DNA of 64,000 bases from JBOGCH01 sp051656645 (GTDB lineage Bacteria; Bacteroidota; Bacteroidia; Bacteroidales; Marinifilaceae): contig JBOGCH010000026.1 in assembly GCA_051656645.1 (NCBI GenBank), positions 1 to 64,000 of the forward strand, written 5' to 3'. Made by a program: the position numbers and the translations under genes. The stretch's first letter is position 1. Each line of letters starts with the position of its first letter. The notes under the pieces are model-generated. The model was not told where the DNA came from, searched no databases, and saw only the letters and a list, made by a program, of their open reading frames with translations. Of the stretch, positions 26,041-35,219 are shown one piece after another.

Positions 26041-26925
26041 CTAACTATGCTTCTTAGCAAACTCCATAAACACCTCTTCCATTCCGTGCACACCGCCTAA
26101 TTGATGTATGAATGAGAATTGCCGTGTAGGCACAAAGTTCTCTATATCAATAATTTTAAGTTTTCCTTCTACAATTTCTCGCGCTATAGCGCGCACGGAC
26201 ACTATTCCTATAGCGTTAACCTCGGGTAAGAATCGTTTTATCGCTTCCGTACTTCCCAATTGCATCATTATATTAAGATCCTTAAGTTTTAAATTATGCT
26301 GTTGTAGACATTGCTCAAATATCTCAAGCGTTCCAGAACCTTGCTCTCTAATTACGAGTGGAATATTAACTATTTGTTCTAGGCTTATCTCCTCCATATC
26401 GGCATAATCGCTGTTTGGTGCAGTTACGGCAACAAGCTCATCTTCTAAAAAAGGAATGTAATGTAAGTTATTATGGTGCAATTTACCCTCAACCATTCCC
26501 AAAGATAGCTTCCCATCACTTACCCACTGTTCAATTTCTTCGCTATTACCATTTCGCACATTTAGACGTATATCAGGATATCTCGAAATAAACTTGGCCA
26601 ATAATTCTGGCAACAAATACTGAGCAATAGTTGTGCTGGCGCCAATGGAAAGCTCTCCGGTAAAATTATTGGACAATAAATTCATCTCGTATGAGAGCTG
26701 TTTGTAGCGCTTTATTAATTGTTCGGCATGCTGCAATAACAACTCCCCCGACCGGGTTAACTTAATTTGGCTACCTCGACGTTCAAAAAGCGATGTTCTA
26801 TACTCCTCCTCCAGTTGATGGATATGTTTACTAATCGCAGGCTGAGTAATGTGCAAGGTCTTAGACGCCTTCGTAAAACTCAACTGAGTTGCAACTTCAT
26901 AAAATACTTTTAATCTAAAATCCAT
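26041..26925 (-). CDS. LysR family transcriptional regulator (YeiE/CysB-like)
   Basis: The 294-residue regulator has an N-terminal winged helix-turn-helix (residues 1-60, with QLSFTKASKTLHITQPAISKHIHQLEEE) and a type 2 periplasmic-binding-like effector domain (about 90-290). It is immediately upstream of yeiH on the same strand, with a LysR dyad between the genes, so it likely activates yeiH in response to an unknown anion or metabolite. TATATTTG at 26956-26963 may be its own -7 element. Confidence 0.9.
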   Translation of the reverse strand: MDFRLKVFYEVATQLSFTKASKTLHITQPAISKHIHQLEEEYRTSLFERRGSQIKLTRSGELLLQHAEQLIKRYKQLSYEMNLLSNNFTGELSIGASTTIAQYLLPELLAKFISRYPDIRLNVRNGNSEEIEQWVSDGKLSLGMVEGKLHHNNLHYIPFLEDELVAVTAPNSDYADMEEISLEQIVNIPLVIREQGSGTLEIFEQCLQQHNLKLKDLNIMMQLGSTEAIKRFLPEVNAIGIVSVRAIAREIVEGKLKIIDIENFVPTRQFSFIHQLGGVHGMEEVFMEFAKKHS

Positions 26926-26955
26926 AACTTGCTTTATTTATCATTTTACCTATCA

Positions 26956-26963
26956 CAAATATA
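26956..26963 (-). promoter_or_regulatory. Putative -7 element for lysR
   Basis: TATATTTG on the minus strand, 30 bp before the lysR start; -33 not clear. Confidence 0.35.
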
Positions 26964-27057
26964 CAAAACTATAATTTTATTGTTAGCTTTATACAAAACA
27001 TTAAACCTATATGACCTAATGTACGTAAATCACATACAAATTTTTTAAGACTGCATT

Positions 27058-28098
27058 ATGAGAAACTTTCATTATACCCTCGTTATCATCCTCTTTACCG
27101 TGATTGGTTGTAAAGGCAAACAAAATAATCAGGAAGCAACAATTGCACGTCCTGTACAAGTTATGTATGCACAAACTATGGGAACTGTAAACAAAACCTA
27201 CGTAGGTAGTGTTCAAGCCACTCAATTCAGTGAACTCGCGTTCAAAGTTTCAGGGCAACTCATTACACTTAATGTCGATGCGGGACAAACCGTTAAGAAG
27301 GGACAACTTATTGCTTCCATCGATCCGTATGACTTTAATTTAAAAGTTAACACAGCACAAGCGCAGTACATTGCTGCAAAACAAATTTATGAACGTACTC
27401 AAAATCTATATAATGCTAATGCTGTAGCAAAACAGAACCTCGAGAGCGCTCAGGCAGATTACATACAAGCAACATCTGCTCTTAATTTTGCCAAGAATAC
27501 TCTTAGCAACACTAAACTATTAGCACCTTTTGACGGTTTTATTGAAAACAAGTACGTTGAGAATCATGAAGTAATTCAAGTGGGCCAAAAGATAGTAAAA
27601 CTTGTCAATCCGGAATCTGTGGAAATCAGATTTATCTTACCAGAGAGTAGCATAATGATTATGGATCTCCCTAAAACTATATACGTGGAGTTTGAAACCA
27701 TAAAAGGAAAATTATTCCTTGCCGACATCAAAGAAAATATTTATGCTTCGGACGGTAGCGGTATTCCTGTTACGCTAAAAGTTACTGATGCCGAATTTAA
27801 TAAATACCGCAAAGATGTGTTCACTGGCTTCTCATGTAAAGTATACATTAAAATAGACAATAATATTAGCGACAGTTTTATTGTCCCTACCTCTTCAATT
27901 ATAACCCAAGATGGCAAACAATACATATGGATTGTTGACAAATCAACACTTAAGGTGCATAAACAAGAGGTTAATGCAAAAATATATGCCACTCATTCCG
28001 TTGTTCAATCAGGTCTGCATAGTAACGACATCATTGTCACTGCTGGCGGTCAAGAACTTAAAGACAATCAGGTGGTGTCTATACTAAAACAAAATTAA
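27058..28098 (+). CDS. RND efflux periplasmic adaptor, solitary
   Basis: The 346-residue membrane-fusion protein has a lipoprotein signal (V-I-G-Cys 18), a barrel-sandwich half (VSGQLITLNVDAGQTVKKGQLIASID), a helical hairpin at about 95-150 and the second lipoyl half (LLAPFDGFIENKYVENHEVIQVGQKI). Such proteins link an RND pump to an outer-membrane channel. Unusually, no permease or TolC gene follows: a very long hairpin begins 2 bp after the stop, and the next gene, lpxB, converges. It must serve a pump encoded elsewhere, or be a remnant. Confidence 0.88.
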   Translation: MRNFHYTLVIILFTVIGCKGKQNNQEATIARPVQVMYAQTMGTVNKTYVGSVQATQFSELAFKVSGQLITLNVDAGQTVKKGQLIASIDPYDFNLKVNTAQAQYIAAKQIYERTQNLYNANAVAKQNLESAQADYIQATSALNFAKNTLSNTKLLAPFDGFIENKYVENHEVIQVGQKIVKLVNPESVEIRFILPESSIMIMDLPKTIYVEFETIKGKLFLADIKENIYASDGSGIPVTLKVTDAEFNKYRKDVFTGFSCKVYIKIDNNISDSFIVPTSSIITQDGKQYIWIVDKSTLKVHKQEVNAKIYATHSVVQSGLHSNDIIVTAGGQELKDNQVVSILKQN

Positions 28099-28100
28099 GC

Positions 28101-28174
28101 ACGATACGATATAAAAAGAAAAGAGAGATAAGGTCAAATGACTTTATCTCTCTTTTCTTTTTATATCGTATCGT
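28101..28174. terminator. 34-bp near-perfect hairpin between converging genes
   Basis: 28101-28134 pairs with 28141-28174 (31 consecutive perfect pairs from the base, then one G-T and two more pairs) around a 6-nt loop. A- and T-rich segments inside suggest a bidirectional terminator. It reaches the last base of lpxB. Confidence 0.85.
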
Positions 28175-29307
28175 TATTTGCCTTCTTTTAAGTCGGCCAC
28201 TATCTGTTTAGCAAAACGCATAGAGGTACCAACCTTACCTAACCGTTGGCGAACTTCGCCATAATTCCTTATCATTTTCTCACGGATACGCTCATGATGC
28301 ACTATTTTAGTAAGCTCCTCTAATAAATTATGCTCATTCAACTTATGCATTAATAGTTCTTTAACCACCTCTTGCCCCATAATTAGGTTTACTAAGGAGA
28401 TATAATCCACCTTCACAAAAGTTTTAAACAAGTAGTAACTTAATGCACCACCCTCACCGGCATAACATACCACTTGCGGCGTACCTATAAGTGCCGTTTC
28501 TAACGTTGCAGTACCTGAAGTTACCAAAGCCGCATGGGCATGATAAATAAGTCTATAGGTCTGTCCGTATATTATCTTAACATCATAACCGGCAATAAAC
28601 GGAGCATAATCCTCATCGCTCATAGAAGGAGCTCCCGCTATTACAAACTGATAATCTTGAAAATGTTGCACCATCTCCAGCATCTTAGGTAACACATGCT
28701 TCAATTCCTGCGCACGGCTACCTGCCACCAACGCTATAATGGGTTTATCGGCCAAATTGTTCTCCTGTAAAAATACGTCTCGTCCTTCATGTCTGTAATC
28801 ATGCGCTGCCACAGCATCTACCAACGGATTTCCACAATAAGTCACATCGTAGTTGTAATTTTTGTAGAACGACTCCTCAAACGGAAAAATTACATACATT
28901 TTATCTACATAACGCTTAATCTGTTTTACACGTCCCGTATTCCAGGCCCAAATCTTCGGCGATATATAGTAATATACCTTAATACCTTTTGCCTTCGCAA
29001 ATTTTGCAATTCGCAAATTAAAACCCGCATAATCCACTAAGATCACAACGTCAGGTTTCCATTGTAAAATGTCGTTACAACACTCTTCAATATTACGTTT
29101 AATGGTTCCCAAATTGCGTAATACAGTCACAAATCCCATTATTGCCGTTTCCTTATAATGACGCACTAACTGACAGCCTGCATCTTTCATCTTATCGCCT
29201 CCCCAACCACGCACTTGCGCTGTAGGATCCTCAATAAAAAGATTCTTTATTAAATTTGATGCATGTAAATCGCCCGATGCTTCGCCGGCAATAACGTAAT
29301 ATTTCAT
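28174..29307 (-). CDS. lpxB: Lipid-A-disaccharide synthase
   Basis: Starting at ATG 29307 the product is 377 residues and begins KYYVIAGEASGDLHAS, the family N-terminus; the in-frame ATG at 29340 would add 11 non-homologous residues. GT19 enzymes join UDP-2,3-diacylglucosamine and lipid X in lipid A synthesis at the inner membrane. CGNPLVDA and LVTSGTATLETAL are the expected donor-site segments. Its presence confirms a Gram-negative cell. TATTTTTG at 29428-29435 is a possible -7 element. Confidence 0.95.
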   Translation of the reverse strand: MKYYVIAGEASGDLHASNLIKNLFIEDPTAQVRGWGGDKMKDAGCQLVRHYKETAIMGFVTVLRNLGTIKRNIEECCNDILQWKPDVVILVDYAGFNLRIAKFAKAKGIKVYYYISPKIWAWNTGRVKQIKRYVDKMYVIFPFEESFYKNYNYDVTYCGNPLVDAVAAHDYRHEGRDVFLQENNLADKPIIALVAGSRAQELKHVLPKMLEMVQHFQDYQFVIAGAPSMSDEDYAPFIAGYDVKIIYGQTYRLIYHAHAALVTSGTATLETALIGTPQVVCYAGEGGALSYYLFKTFVKVDYISLVNLIMGQEVVKELLMHKLNEHNLLEELTKIVHHERIREKMIRNYGEVRQRLGKVGTSMRFAKQIVADLKEGK

Positions 29308-29427
29308 AGCTCTGTAGTTTTTATATTGTATCACAATCATTCATCCTCCATACAACGCACAAAGAATAAACTGCAATGGTCGCGCAATGAAACTCATTGA
29401 CTCCTTAATCTTCAACCAATATCGTGC

Positions 29428-29435
29428 CAAAAATA
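29428..29435 (-). promoter_or_regulatory. Putative -7 element for lpxB
   Basis: TATTTTTG on the minus strand, about 120 bp before the lpxB start; no clear -33 box. Confidence 0.33.
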
Positions 29436-29570
29436 CACATTTATAACTCATTTCCCCTTAATTAAGTTTATTTTCCTCTCTTTGCATTACAGATATAAAA
29501 CTTTTTACTACTTTCATCTTTATAAACGTTATATAGAAATTCAAAATTAAACTGAACATTACTACACTCA

Positions 29571-30515
29571 ATGATCGAAAAAAGAGTTACAATAGAGGAT
29601 GTTAATCCCGTTGAATTTTATGGTGTTCAAAATGCCAAATTCAACTTACTTAAGGATTTCTTCCCTAAATTAAAATTAGTGGGACGCGGTGATGAGATTC
29701 TTATTCAAGGAGACGAAGCCGACATAAACCGTTTTACAGAGAAATTCAACCAGCTCCTTGAGCATTATCATAAATACAATATGCTCACTGTGGCCAACAT
29801 GAAACGAATATTGTTGGAGGATGCCACATTGATGGACCCTGAGAATGTTGGCGATGTTATCCTATTTGGCAATAACGGCCGTATGATCAAGGCGCGTACT
29901 CCTAATCAGGAGAAGATGGTTAATCACGCCAAAAACAACGACTTAATTTTTGCCACCGGTCCTGCCGGATCCGGGAAAACATACATGGCCATTGCACTAG
30001 CCGTAAAAGCATTAAAAAACAAAGAGGTAAAACGTATCATTCTTAGCCGTCCTGCGGTGGAGGCTGGAGAAAATCTAGGATTCTTGCCGGGAGATATGAA
30101 AGAGAAAATCGATCCCTATTTGCAACCGCTTTATGATGCTCTTGCCGATATGTTGCCGCCCAAAAAACTTGAGGAATACATGGAAAGCAACATCATCCAA
30201 ATTGCACCTCTAGCTTTTATGCGTGGACGTACGCTTAACGATGCGTTTGTCATTCTGGACGAAGCCCAAAACACCACACGCAATCAGCTTAAAATGTTTC
30301 TTACCCGTATGGGTATCAGCGCCAAGTTTATAGTTACGGGGGACATGAGCCAAATAGACCTTCCTAAAAAGAAGGATTCCGGACTTGCCCATGCATTTAA
30401 TATACTTAAAGGAATAAAAGGAGTAGCTTTCGTAGAATTCAACACCAAGGACATAGTACGTCACCGCTTGGTTAAGGATATTGTACGCGCTTATGATAAG
30501 GATAAAGAGGAGTAA
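29571..30515 (+). CDS. PhoH family ATPase/RNA helicase-like protein
   Basis: The 314-residue protein has an N-terminal KH-like region, then the PhoH domain with Walker A GPAGSGKTYMA (about 126-136) and Walker B FVILDEAQN. RPAVEAGENLGFLPGD and a TGDMSQIDLP segment are typical. The PhoH-purC order is common in Bacteroidales, but here each gene appears to have its own promoter. Confidence 0.93.
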   Translation: MIEKRVTIEDVNPVEFYGVQNAKFNLLKDFFPKLKLVGRGDEILIQGDEADINRFTEKFNQLLEHYHKYNMLTVANMKRILLEDATLMDPENVGDVILFGNNGRMIKARTPNQEKMVNHAKNNDLIFATGPAGSGKTYMAIALAVKALKNKEVKRIILSRPAVEAGENLGFLPGDMKEKIDPYLQPLYDALADMLPPKKLEEYMESNIIQIAPLAFMRGRTLNDAFVILDEAQNTTRNQLKMFLTRMGISAKFIVTGDMSQIDLPKKKDSGLAHAFNILKGIKGVAFVEFNTKDIVRHRLVKDIVRAYDKDKEE

Positions 30516-30566
30516 ATAACTAACTAAAAAATTACACAAACAGTAAAGTTCTTACTTATCTTTTAT

Positions 30567-30574
30567 TATTTTTG
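30567..30574 (+). promoter_or_regulatory. Putative -7 element for purC
   Basis: TATTTTTG, 67 bp before the purC ATG. The -33 region is weak. Confidence 0.4.
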
Positions 30575-30641
30575 TAGCACAAGCTACCTAAGCATTAAAG
30601 CTAAATAATCACACTTTTATATATCACTTAATAAGTAAATT

Positions 30642-31589
30642 ATGAATGCTATCGTAAAATCAGATTTTCATTTTCCTGAGCAAAAAAATCTTTATGTAGG
30701 TAAAGTTAGAGACGTTTATAACATCAATGACAAATTCCTTGTTATGTTAGTTTCTGACCGTATCTCTGCTTTCGATGTTGTTTTGCCTGAGGGAATTCCT
30801 TACAAAGGACAAGTGTTAAATCAGATTGCCGAGATTTTTCTTGATGCCACTCAAGACATCGTACCTAACTGGAAAATTGCAACGCCAGATCCTATGGTAA
30901 CAATCGGACACCTATGCGAACCGTTTAAAGTTGAAATGGTTATACGTGGTTATCTAACCGGACACGCTTGGAGAGAATACAAAGCTGGAAAACGCTCACT
31001 TTGTGGTGTAGAACTTCCTGAAGGAATGGTTGAGAATCAAAAATTCCCTACTCCTATCATCACTCCAACAACAAAAGCTATGGAAGGACATGACGAGGAT
31101 ATCTCAAGAGAAGAGATTATTGCGTCAGGTGTTGTAAGTAAAGAGGATTACGAAGCATTAGAAAAATATACACAAGCATTATTTGCACGTGGAACAGAGA
31201 TTGCAGCTAAACGTGGATTAATTCTTGTTGACACGAAATATGAGTTTGGTAAAAAAGATGGTAAAATCTATCTAATCGACGAAATTCATACTCCCGATTC
31301 ATCTCGTTACTTCTATGCAGAAGGTTACGAAGAGCGCCTTGCTAAAGGAGAAAAACAAAAACAACTTTCTAAAGAGTTTGTTCGCGAATGGTTAATGGAA
31401 AATGGTTTCCAAGGTAAAGATGGGCAACAAATCCCTGAAATGACTCCTCAAGTTGTTGAAGGTATCACTGAGCGTTACATTGAGTTATTTGAAAACATCA
31501 CTGGACAAAAGTTTGTTAAAGCCGAAGGTACTGACATTCTAAAACGTATCGAAGAAAACGTTACTACAGCAATTAAAGAACTAGTTTAA
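30642..31589 (+). CDS. purC: Phosphoribosylaminoimidazole-succinocarboxamide synthase (SAICAR synthetase)
   Basis: The 315-residue enzyme ligates aspartate to CAIR in purine synthesis. Visible motifs are YVGKVRDVYNINDKFLVMLVSDRISAFD and LVDTKYEFG. At about 310 residues it belongs to the longer PurC class that carries an extra C-terminal segment. The terminator at 31611-31637 follows. Confidence 0.96.
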   Translation: MNAIVKSDFHFPEQKNLYVGKVRDVYNINDKFLVMLVSDRISAFDVVLPEGIPYKGQVLNQIAEIFLDATQDIVPNWKIATPDPMVTIGHLCEPFKVEMVIRGYLTGHAWREYKAGKRSLCGVELPEGMVENQKFPTPIITPTTKAMEGHDEDISREEIIASGVVSKEDYEALEKYTQALFARGTEIAAKRGLILVDTKYEFGKKDGKIYLIDEIHTPDSSRYFYAEGYEERLAKGEKQKQLSKEFVREWLMENGFQGKDGQQIPEMTPQVVEGITERYIELFENITGQKFVKAEGTDILKRIEENVTTAIKELV

Positions 31590-31610
31590 TTTGTTGTATA
31601 ACACCATATA

Positions 31611-31637
31611 AGCGGAGATGTCAATGGCATTTCCGCT
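31611..31637 (+). terminator. Terminator of purC
   Basis: A 12-bp stem with two G-T pairs (31611-31622 with 31626-31637), loop AAT, then a run of T. Confidence 0.85.
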
Positions 31638-31936
31638 TTTTTTGTTTTAAATATCCCAGTGTTACATAAGTGCTTTATATCATAACAACAATACCTCTCG
31701 TCACACACAGTATAACTCACTAGGGAATATAAATGATAGTGACTATTAAAAGCACATTAATAGCGTTATAAAGTGAGACGCTCGGAAAATTTGAGTAGTC
31801 GTATCTATGCGAAACTAGAATTAAATATTTATAATCATTATTAGCTCATAAATTGTAAGCAAAAGAAGCTTTTCACGTATTAGTAATACATAATTGAGTG
31901 AATAAGTAATTTACAAACTGATTAATAATTAACGCA
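31638..31936. other. Gene-free stretch
   Basis: I see no gene, repeat or confident promoter here. It is AT-rich with only short, unconvincing dyads (for example CTCAC at 31717 and GTGAG at 31772). Confidence 0.5.
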
Positions 31937-32377
31937 ATGAAAAAGTTTCTCGTATTTATGTTTAGCATCCTGCTATTTCAGGTAACCACAGCTAAAGCAG
32001 ATAATGACAAGGTAATTAAAGCAGAACAGCTTCCGGCAGCTGCACAAACATTCATAAAAAAGTATTTCCCTAAAGCTGAAATCATGCTTGTTAAATCCGA
32101 AACATCACTTACCGGAACGCAGTATGAGGTAACTTTTACCAACGGAGACAACATTGATTTCGACAAAACCGGACAATGGACTGAGATTGAATGTAAAAAA
32201 GAGGGCGTGCCTACAGCAATCATTCCACAACAAATTAGTACGCTTATAAGCAAAAGATTCCCAAAAACCTTTGTTACTCGTATTGAAAGAGATAAAAAGG
32301 GATATGATATTGAATTATCGAATCAAATGGAACTTGAGTTCGATAAAAACTTTAACCTTATAAGTGTGGATGACTAA
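31937..32377 (+). CDS. PepSY-like (BLIP-fold) periplasmic protein
   Basis: The 146-residue precursor has a signal peptide (about 1-21). Two repeats follow the pattern L-P-x-A-x-x-F-I-x-K-Y-F-P-x-A ... T-x-Y-E-V-x-F-x-N-G-D-x-I-D-F-D and I-P-x-x-I-x-x-L-I-x-x-R-F-P ... Y-D-I-E-L-S-N-x-x-E-L-E-F-D, the PepSY-like/DUF2874 repeat of Bacteroidota. The role is unknown; relatives are often small periplasmic proteins near two-component systems, which are not present here. Confidence 0.85.
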   Translation: MKKFLVFMFSILLFQVTTAKADNDKVIKAEQLPAAAQTFIKKYFPKAEIMLVKSETSLTGTQYEVTFTNGDNIDFDKTGQWTEIECKKEGVPTAIIPQQISTLISKRFPKTFVTRIERDKKGYDIELSNQMELEFDKNFNLISVDD

Positions 32378-32396
32378 TAACCAAATTCACAGCACA

Positions 32397-32433
32397 AATA
32401 AAAGGAGAGATGTACACATTCTCTCCTTTTATT
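32397..32433 (+). terminator. Terminator of the PepSY-like gene
   Basis: A 14-bp perfect stem (32397-32410 with 32420-32433), 9-nt loop, internal A/T-rich base that acts as the T-run. Confidence 0.82.
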
Positions 32434-32500
32434 ATACCCAAATGTGAATTTAACAATTCCGCATACAATAAAACAAGTATGAACCATAATACCAAAAGCT

Positions 32501-34096
32501 ATGAAGAGGTATGCTATTCTTATATTACTGGTAGGAGCTTTTTTCTCATGCGTTCGTGATGCCACAACCATACAATCAGTATCCATTATACCTAAACCCT
32601 TAACTTCCATAGAGGGAAGCGGCACCTTCAAACTATCCAAAACAACTCCCATTGTTCTTACAAATGCCACAGATAATATGCGTGCATCCTATACCATATT
32701 TAATAGATGGCTTAGCAGAACTTTCGGAACTACATTGGAAATAATACATGGGCCGGCACAACAAGGCGCTATAAATATAACTGTTGAAGATGCCCTTGCT
32801 CCCGAGGAATATACACTGGACATTAACCGTAAACAAATTAACATAACATCGGGATCGCCTAAGGGAGTATCATACGCCCTTCAAACACTACGTCAGTTAT
32901 TACCTCCATCGGCCGAACAACCTACCAGCACTGTAGTAACCGCCTATAAAATTCCCGCAGTTACTATATACGATTGTCCTCGTTATCCTTATCGAGGTGT
33001 AAAACTCAATGTGGCCCGCCATTTTTATCCTGTGGAGGAGTTAAAAACCTACATCGACATCATGGCGTTGTACAAACTGGATTTATTACATCTTCACCTT
33101 ACAGGAAATCAGGGATGGAGAATAGAAATAAAGAAATACCCTAAACTCATGACTATTGGTAGTCGTCATCCACGATCTTATCCCGTTTCGGAGGATTATA
33201 CATTCAAAACAGGCGAGGGTTTCTACACACAGGAGCAAATAAAGGACATAGTCAAATATGCTGCAGACAGATATATAACCGTTATTCCAGAGATTGAATT
33301 TCCTAATCATGCGTTGGCGGCTCTTGCCTCCTACCCTGAGCTTGGTTGTCAAAACAACTATCAAGTTGCTACCACCTGGGATAATGACGATGTTCCATTC
33401 TGTGCAGGTAATGAACAGGTCTACGAATTTCTACATGATATTTGCAACGAAATTATGCCTCTATTCCCATCACGTTTCATGGTTATAGACAACAAGCCAT
33501 TTAACACAGAACATTGGCAAACATGCAGAAAATGTCAAAACTGTATGACAAGAGAGAATTTTACTGATACACAACAGCTTCATAACTATTTCAAAGCACG
33601 AATAAAGGATCATATCAATAATTATGGCAAAGAAGTTATAGCCTTAAATAGCGACTGTGAGGATACTATCACAGAACAACCGTCAGTTATGTCCATCAAT
33701 TATCAGCCAACCGGTGGAAAAATATTTATGCGCGATAATATTAACCACATCCCCAATAGTATTGGCGAAATGATTGGATTAAATGAATTTGCTGACAATA
33801 TTCATAAATACTCTGGGACAGAATCCCTGTACAACGTAGAACCAACAGATGGACTTACAGAGAGAGAATCCCGATACCTAATTGGTATTCAAGGTAATTT
33901 ATGGACAACAGCAAATGTCAATGACGAACGCATACAATACATGACACTACCCGGAGTAGCCGCATTAGCCGAGATTGCATGGGTACCTAGGGGCGAACGT
34001 AACTATAACGATTTTACACAACGTACATCTGCAATGACCGAAAGATACAAGGCACTAGGTTACAACTACGCCACCATTATTACTGAAAAGAAATAA
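32501..34096 (+). CDS. GH20 beta-N-acetylhexosaminidase homologue lacking catalytic residues
   Basis: The 531-residue lipoprotein (Cys 17) has the GH20b N-domain and the TIM-barrel, with FCAGNEQVYEFL at 300-311 and GNLWTT near 465-470. But where GH20 enzymes have the catalytic HIGGDE, residues 328-333 read VIDNKP. Other active-site positions are changed too: the Asp of LDVxRHF is Asn 170, the GWDE segment reads ALNSDCED (381-388), and the Trp of MSWRG is Ile 399. The reading frame is intact and full length, so this is a pseudoenzyme rather than a pseudogene. It may bind glycans at the periphery; hydrolysis by the usual substrate-assisted mechanism is not expected. Confidence 0.85.
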   Translation: MKRYAILILLVGAFFSCVRDATTIQSVSIIPKPLTSIEGSGTFKLSKTTPIVLTNATDNMRASYTIFNRWLSRTFGTTLEIIHGPAQQGAINITVEDALAPEEYTLDINRKQINITSGSPKGVSYALQTLRQLLPPSAEQPTSTVVTAYKIPAVTIYDCPRYPYRGVKLNVARHFYPVEELKTYIDIMALYKLDLLHLHLTGNQGWRIEIKKYPKLMTIGSRHPRSYPVSEDYTFKTGEGFYTQEQIKDIVKYAADRYITVIPEIEFPNHALAALASYPELGCQNNYQVATTWDNDDVPFCAGNEQVYEFLHDICNEIMPLFPSRFMVIDNKPFNTEHWQTCRKCQNCMTRENFTDTQQLHNYFKARIKDHINNYGKEVIALNSDCEDTITEQPSVMSINYQPTGGKIFMRDNINHIPNSIGEMIGLNEFADNIHKYSGTESLYNVEPTDGLTERESRYLIGIQGNLWTTANVNDERIQYMTLPGVAALAEIAWVPRGERNYNDFTQRTSAMTERYKALGYNYATIITEKK

Positions 34097-34148
34097 ATAT
34101 AAAACATCAGCGCCGCGCAAATCTATGCGCGGCGCTGATGTTTTATAT
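34097..34148. terminator. 23-bp perfect terminator hairpin
   Basis: 34097-34119 pairs perfectly with 34126-34148 around a 6-nt loop, with a GC-rich core and A/T-rich base. It serves the converging GH20-like and CDF genes. Confidence 0.9.
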
Positions 34149-35143
34149 TAATGCTCAAAACGTTCCTCATCACTTTGAATAACCTTCTCAACCGTAATTT
34201 GTTCACGCCCCATAAAGGCAGAAGCTCTGTGTGGACAATCCCTCAACAAACAATAACCACACTGTGCAGTTTTGCAAGGATCTGAGTGAATAGAAACTTG
34301 TACTCTATTATTAAAATGTGCATTAAGCACCTCCTTCAGTTCATCGCATGAAACATGTCCTTCACGTATAGTATAATACCAAGGTAAAGTTAAATCGCAA
34401 TCTATAAATAAACTATTCCCGTATTTTAGTATTTTGGTGTTATGTATATCAATCCACTCCTCTTTTCTATCCTTTTCAACAACCTCAACCATCTCTTTCA
34501 TAAGTTTCATGTCCGCCCTGTCTAACAAGTTAGCTAGGGTTGTTCTAAGAATATGAACACCTGTATATAAAATTATGGAACCAAAGGTTAGTGCCAACGC
34601 ACTATCAATCCACGCAATGCGTGTAAAATAAAGCACAAGTAAACCGGCAACCAAACCAATGGTGGAATAGGTGTCGGACTGTAGATGTTTACCACCGGCA
34701 ATTAAAGCAATAGAGTTATACTTTTTCCCCACACGGATACTGTACCATCCCATAACGTAGTTCATGGCACCTGCCACTGCCACCACTATAATACCTATAT
34801 CCAACTTCTCAATCGTAGAAGGCACAAAAAGCCTATGTACACCTTCATAAATAATAATGATACCGGCAATAATAATCATTAATCCCTCCAGTGAAGCAGA
34901 TACCGACTCAATCTTCCCATGGCCAAACGGATGCTCCCTATCACGCGGTTTTGCTCCCCATCGCAAACTGAGCAAACTAATTAACCCTGCTGTTACGTTT
35001 ACAATGCTCTCCATGGCATCTGTAAAAATACCAACCGAGTTTGTTATAAAAAAAGCTATAAACTTACCCACCAATATGGCAACCGACAAAAAGAATATAT
35101 TACGTTGCACCTTAATTTTTATCTGCTCCTCAGCTAATATCAT
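34148..35143 (-). CDS. Cation diffusion facilitator (CDF) metal exporter
   Basis: The 331-residue inner-membrane protein has six helices in the first 205 residues, the TM2 metal-site region TDAMESIVN, the DREHPFGHGKIE loop and a further metal-site region in TM5 (WIDSALA). A cytoplasmic domain follows. The C-terminus carries a Cys/His-rich tail, CKTAQCGYCLLRDCPHR (C-x4-C-x2-C-x4-C), that could be an extra metal site. The exported metal (Zn, Mn, Fe or Co) is unknown. Confidence 0.9.
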   Translation of the reverse strand: MILAEEQIKIKVQRNIFFLSVAILVGKFIAFFITNSVGIFTDAMESIVNVTAGLISLLSLRWGAKPRDREHPFGHGKIESVSASLEGLMIIIAGIIIIYEGVHRLFVPSTIEKLDIGIIVVAVAGAMNYVMGWYSIRVGKKYNSIALIAGGKHLQSDTYSTIGLVAGLLVLYFTRIAWIDSALALTFGSIILYTGVHILRTTLANLLDRADMKLMKEMVEVVEKDRKEEWIDIHNTKILKYGNSLFIDCDLTLPWYYTIREGHVSCDELKEVLNAHFNNRVQVSIHSDPCKTAQCGYCLLRDCPHRASAFMGREQITVEKVIQSDEERFEH

Positions 35144-35176
35144 TATGCTTATGTATTAAATTATCCTCATAAAAAA

Positions 35177-35197
35177 AAGAGAGATATGTTCTCTCTT
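35177..35197 (-). terminator. Terminator of the HU-CCDC81 gene
   Basis: On the minus strand an 8-bp stem AAGAGAGA/TCTCTCTT with a 5-nt loop is followed by a run of T (35176-35171). Confidence 0.75.
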
Positions 35198-35219
35198 CAC
35201 TTTTCCTTTAAAATATATT

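Noticed and set aside
31717..31776. Short dyads upstream of the PepSY-like gene
   Set aside because: Five-base arms only, expected by chance in AT-rich DNA.
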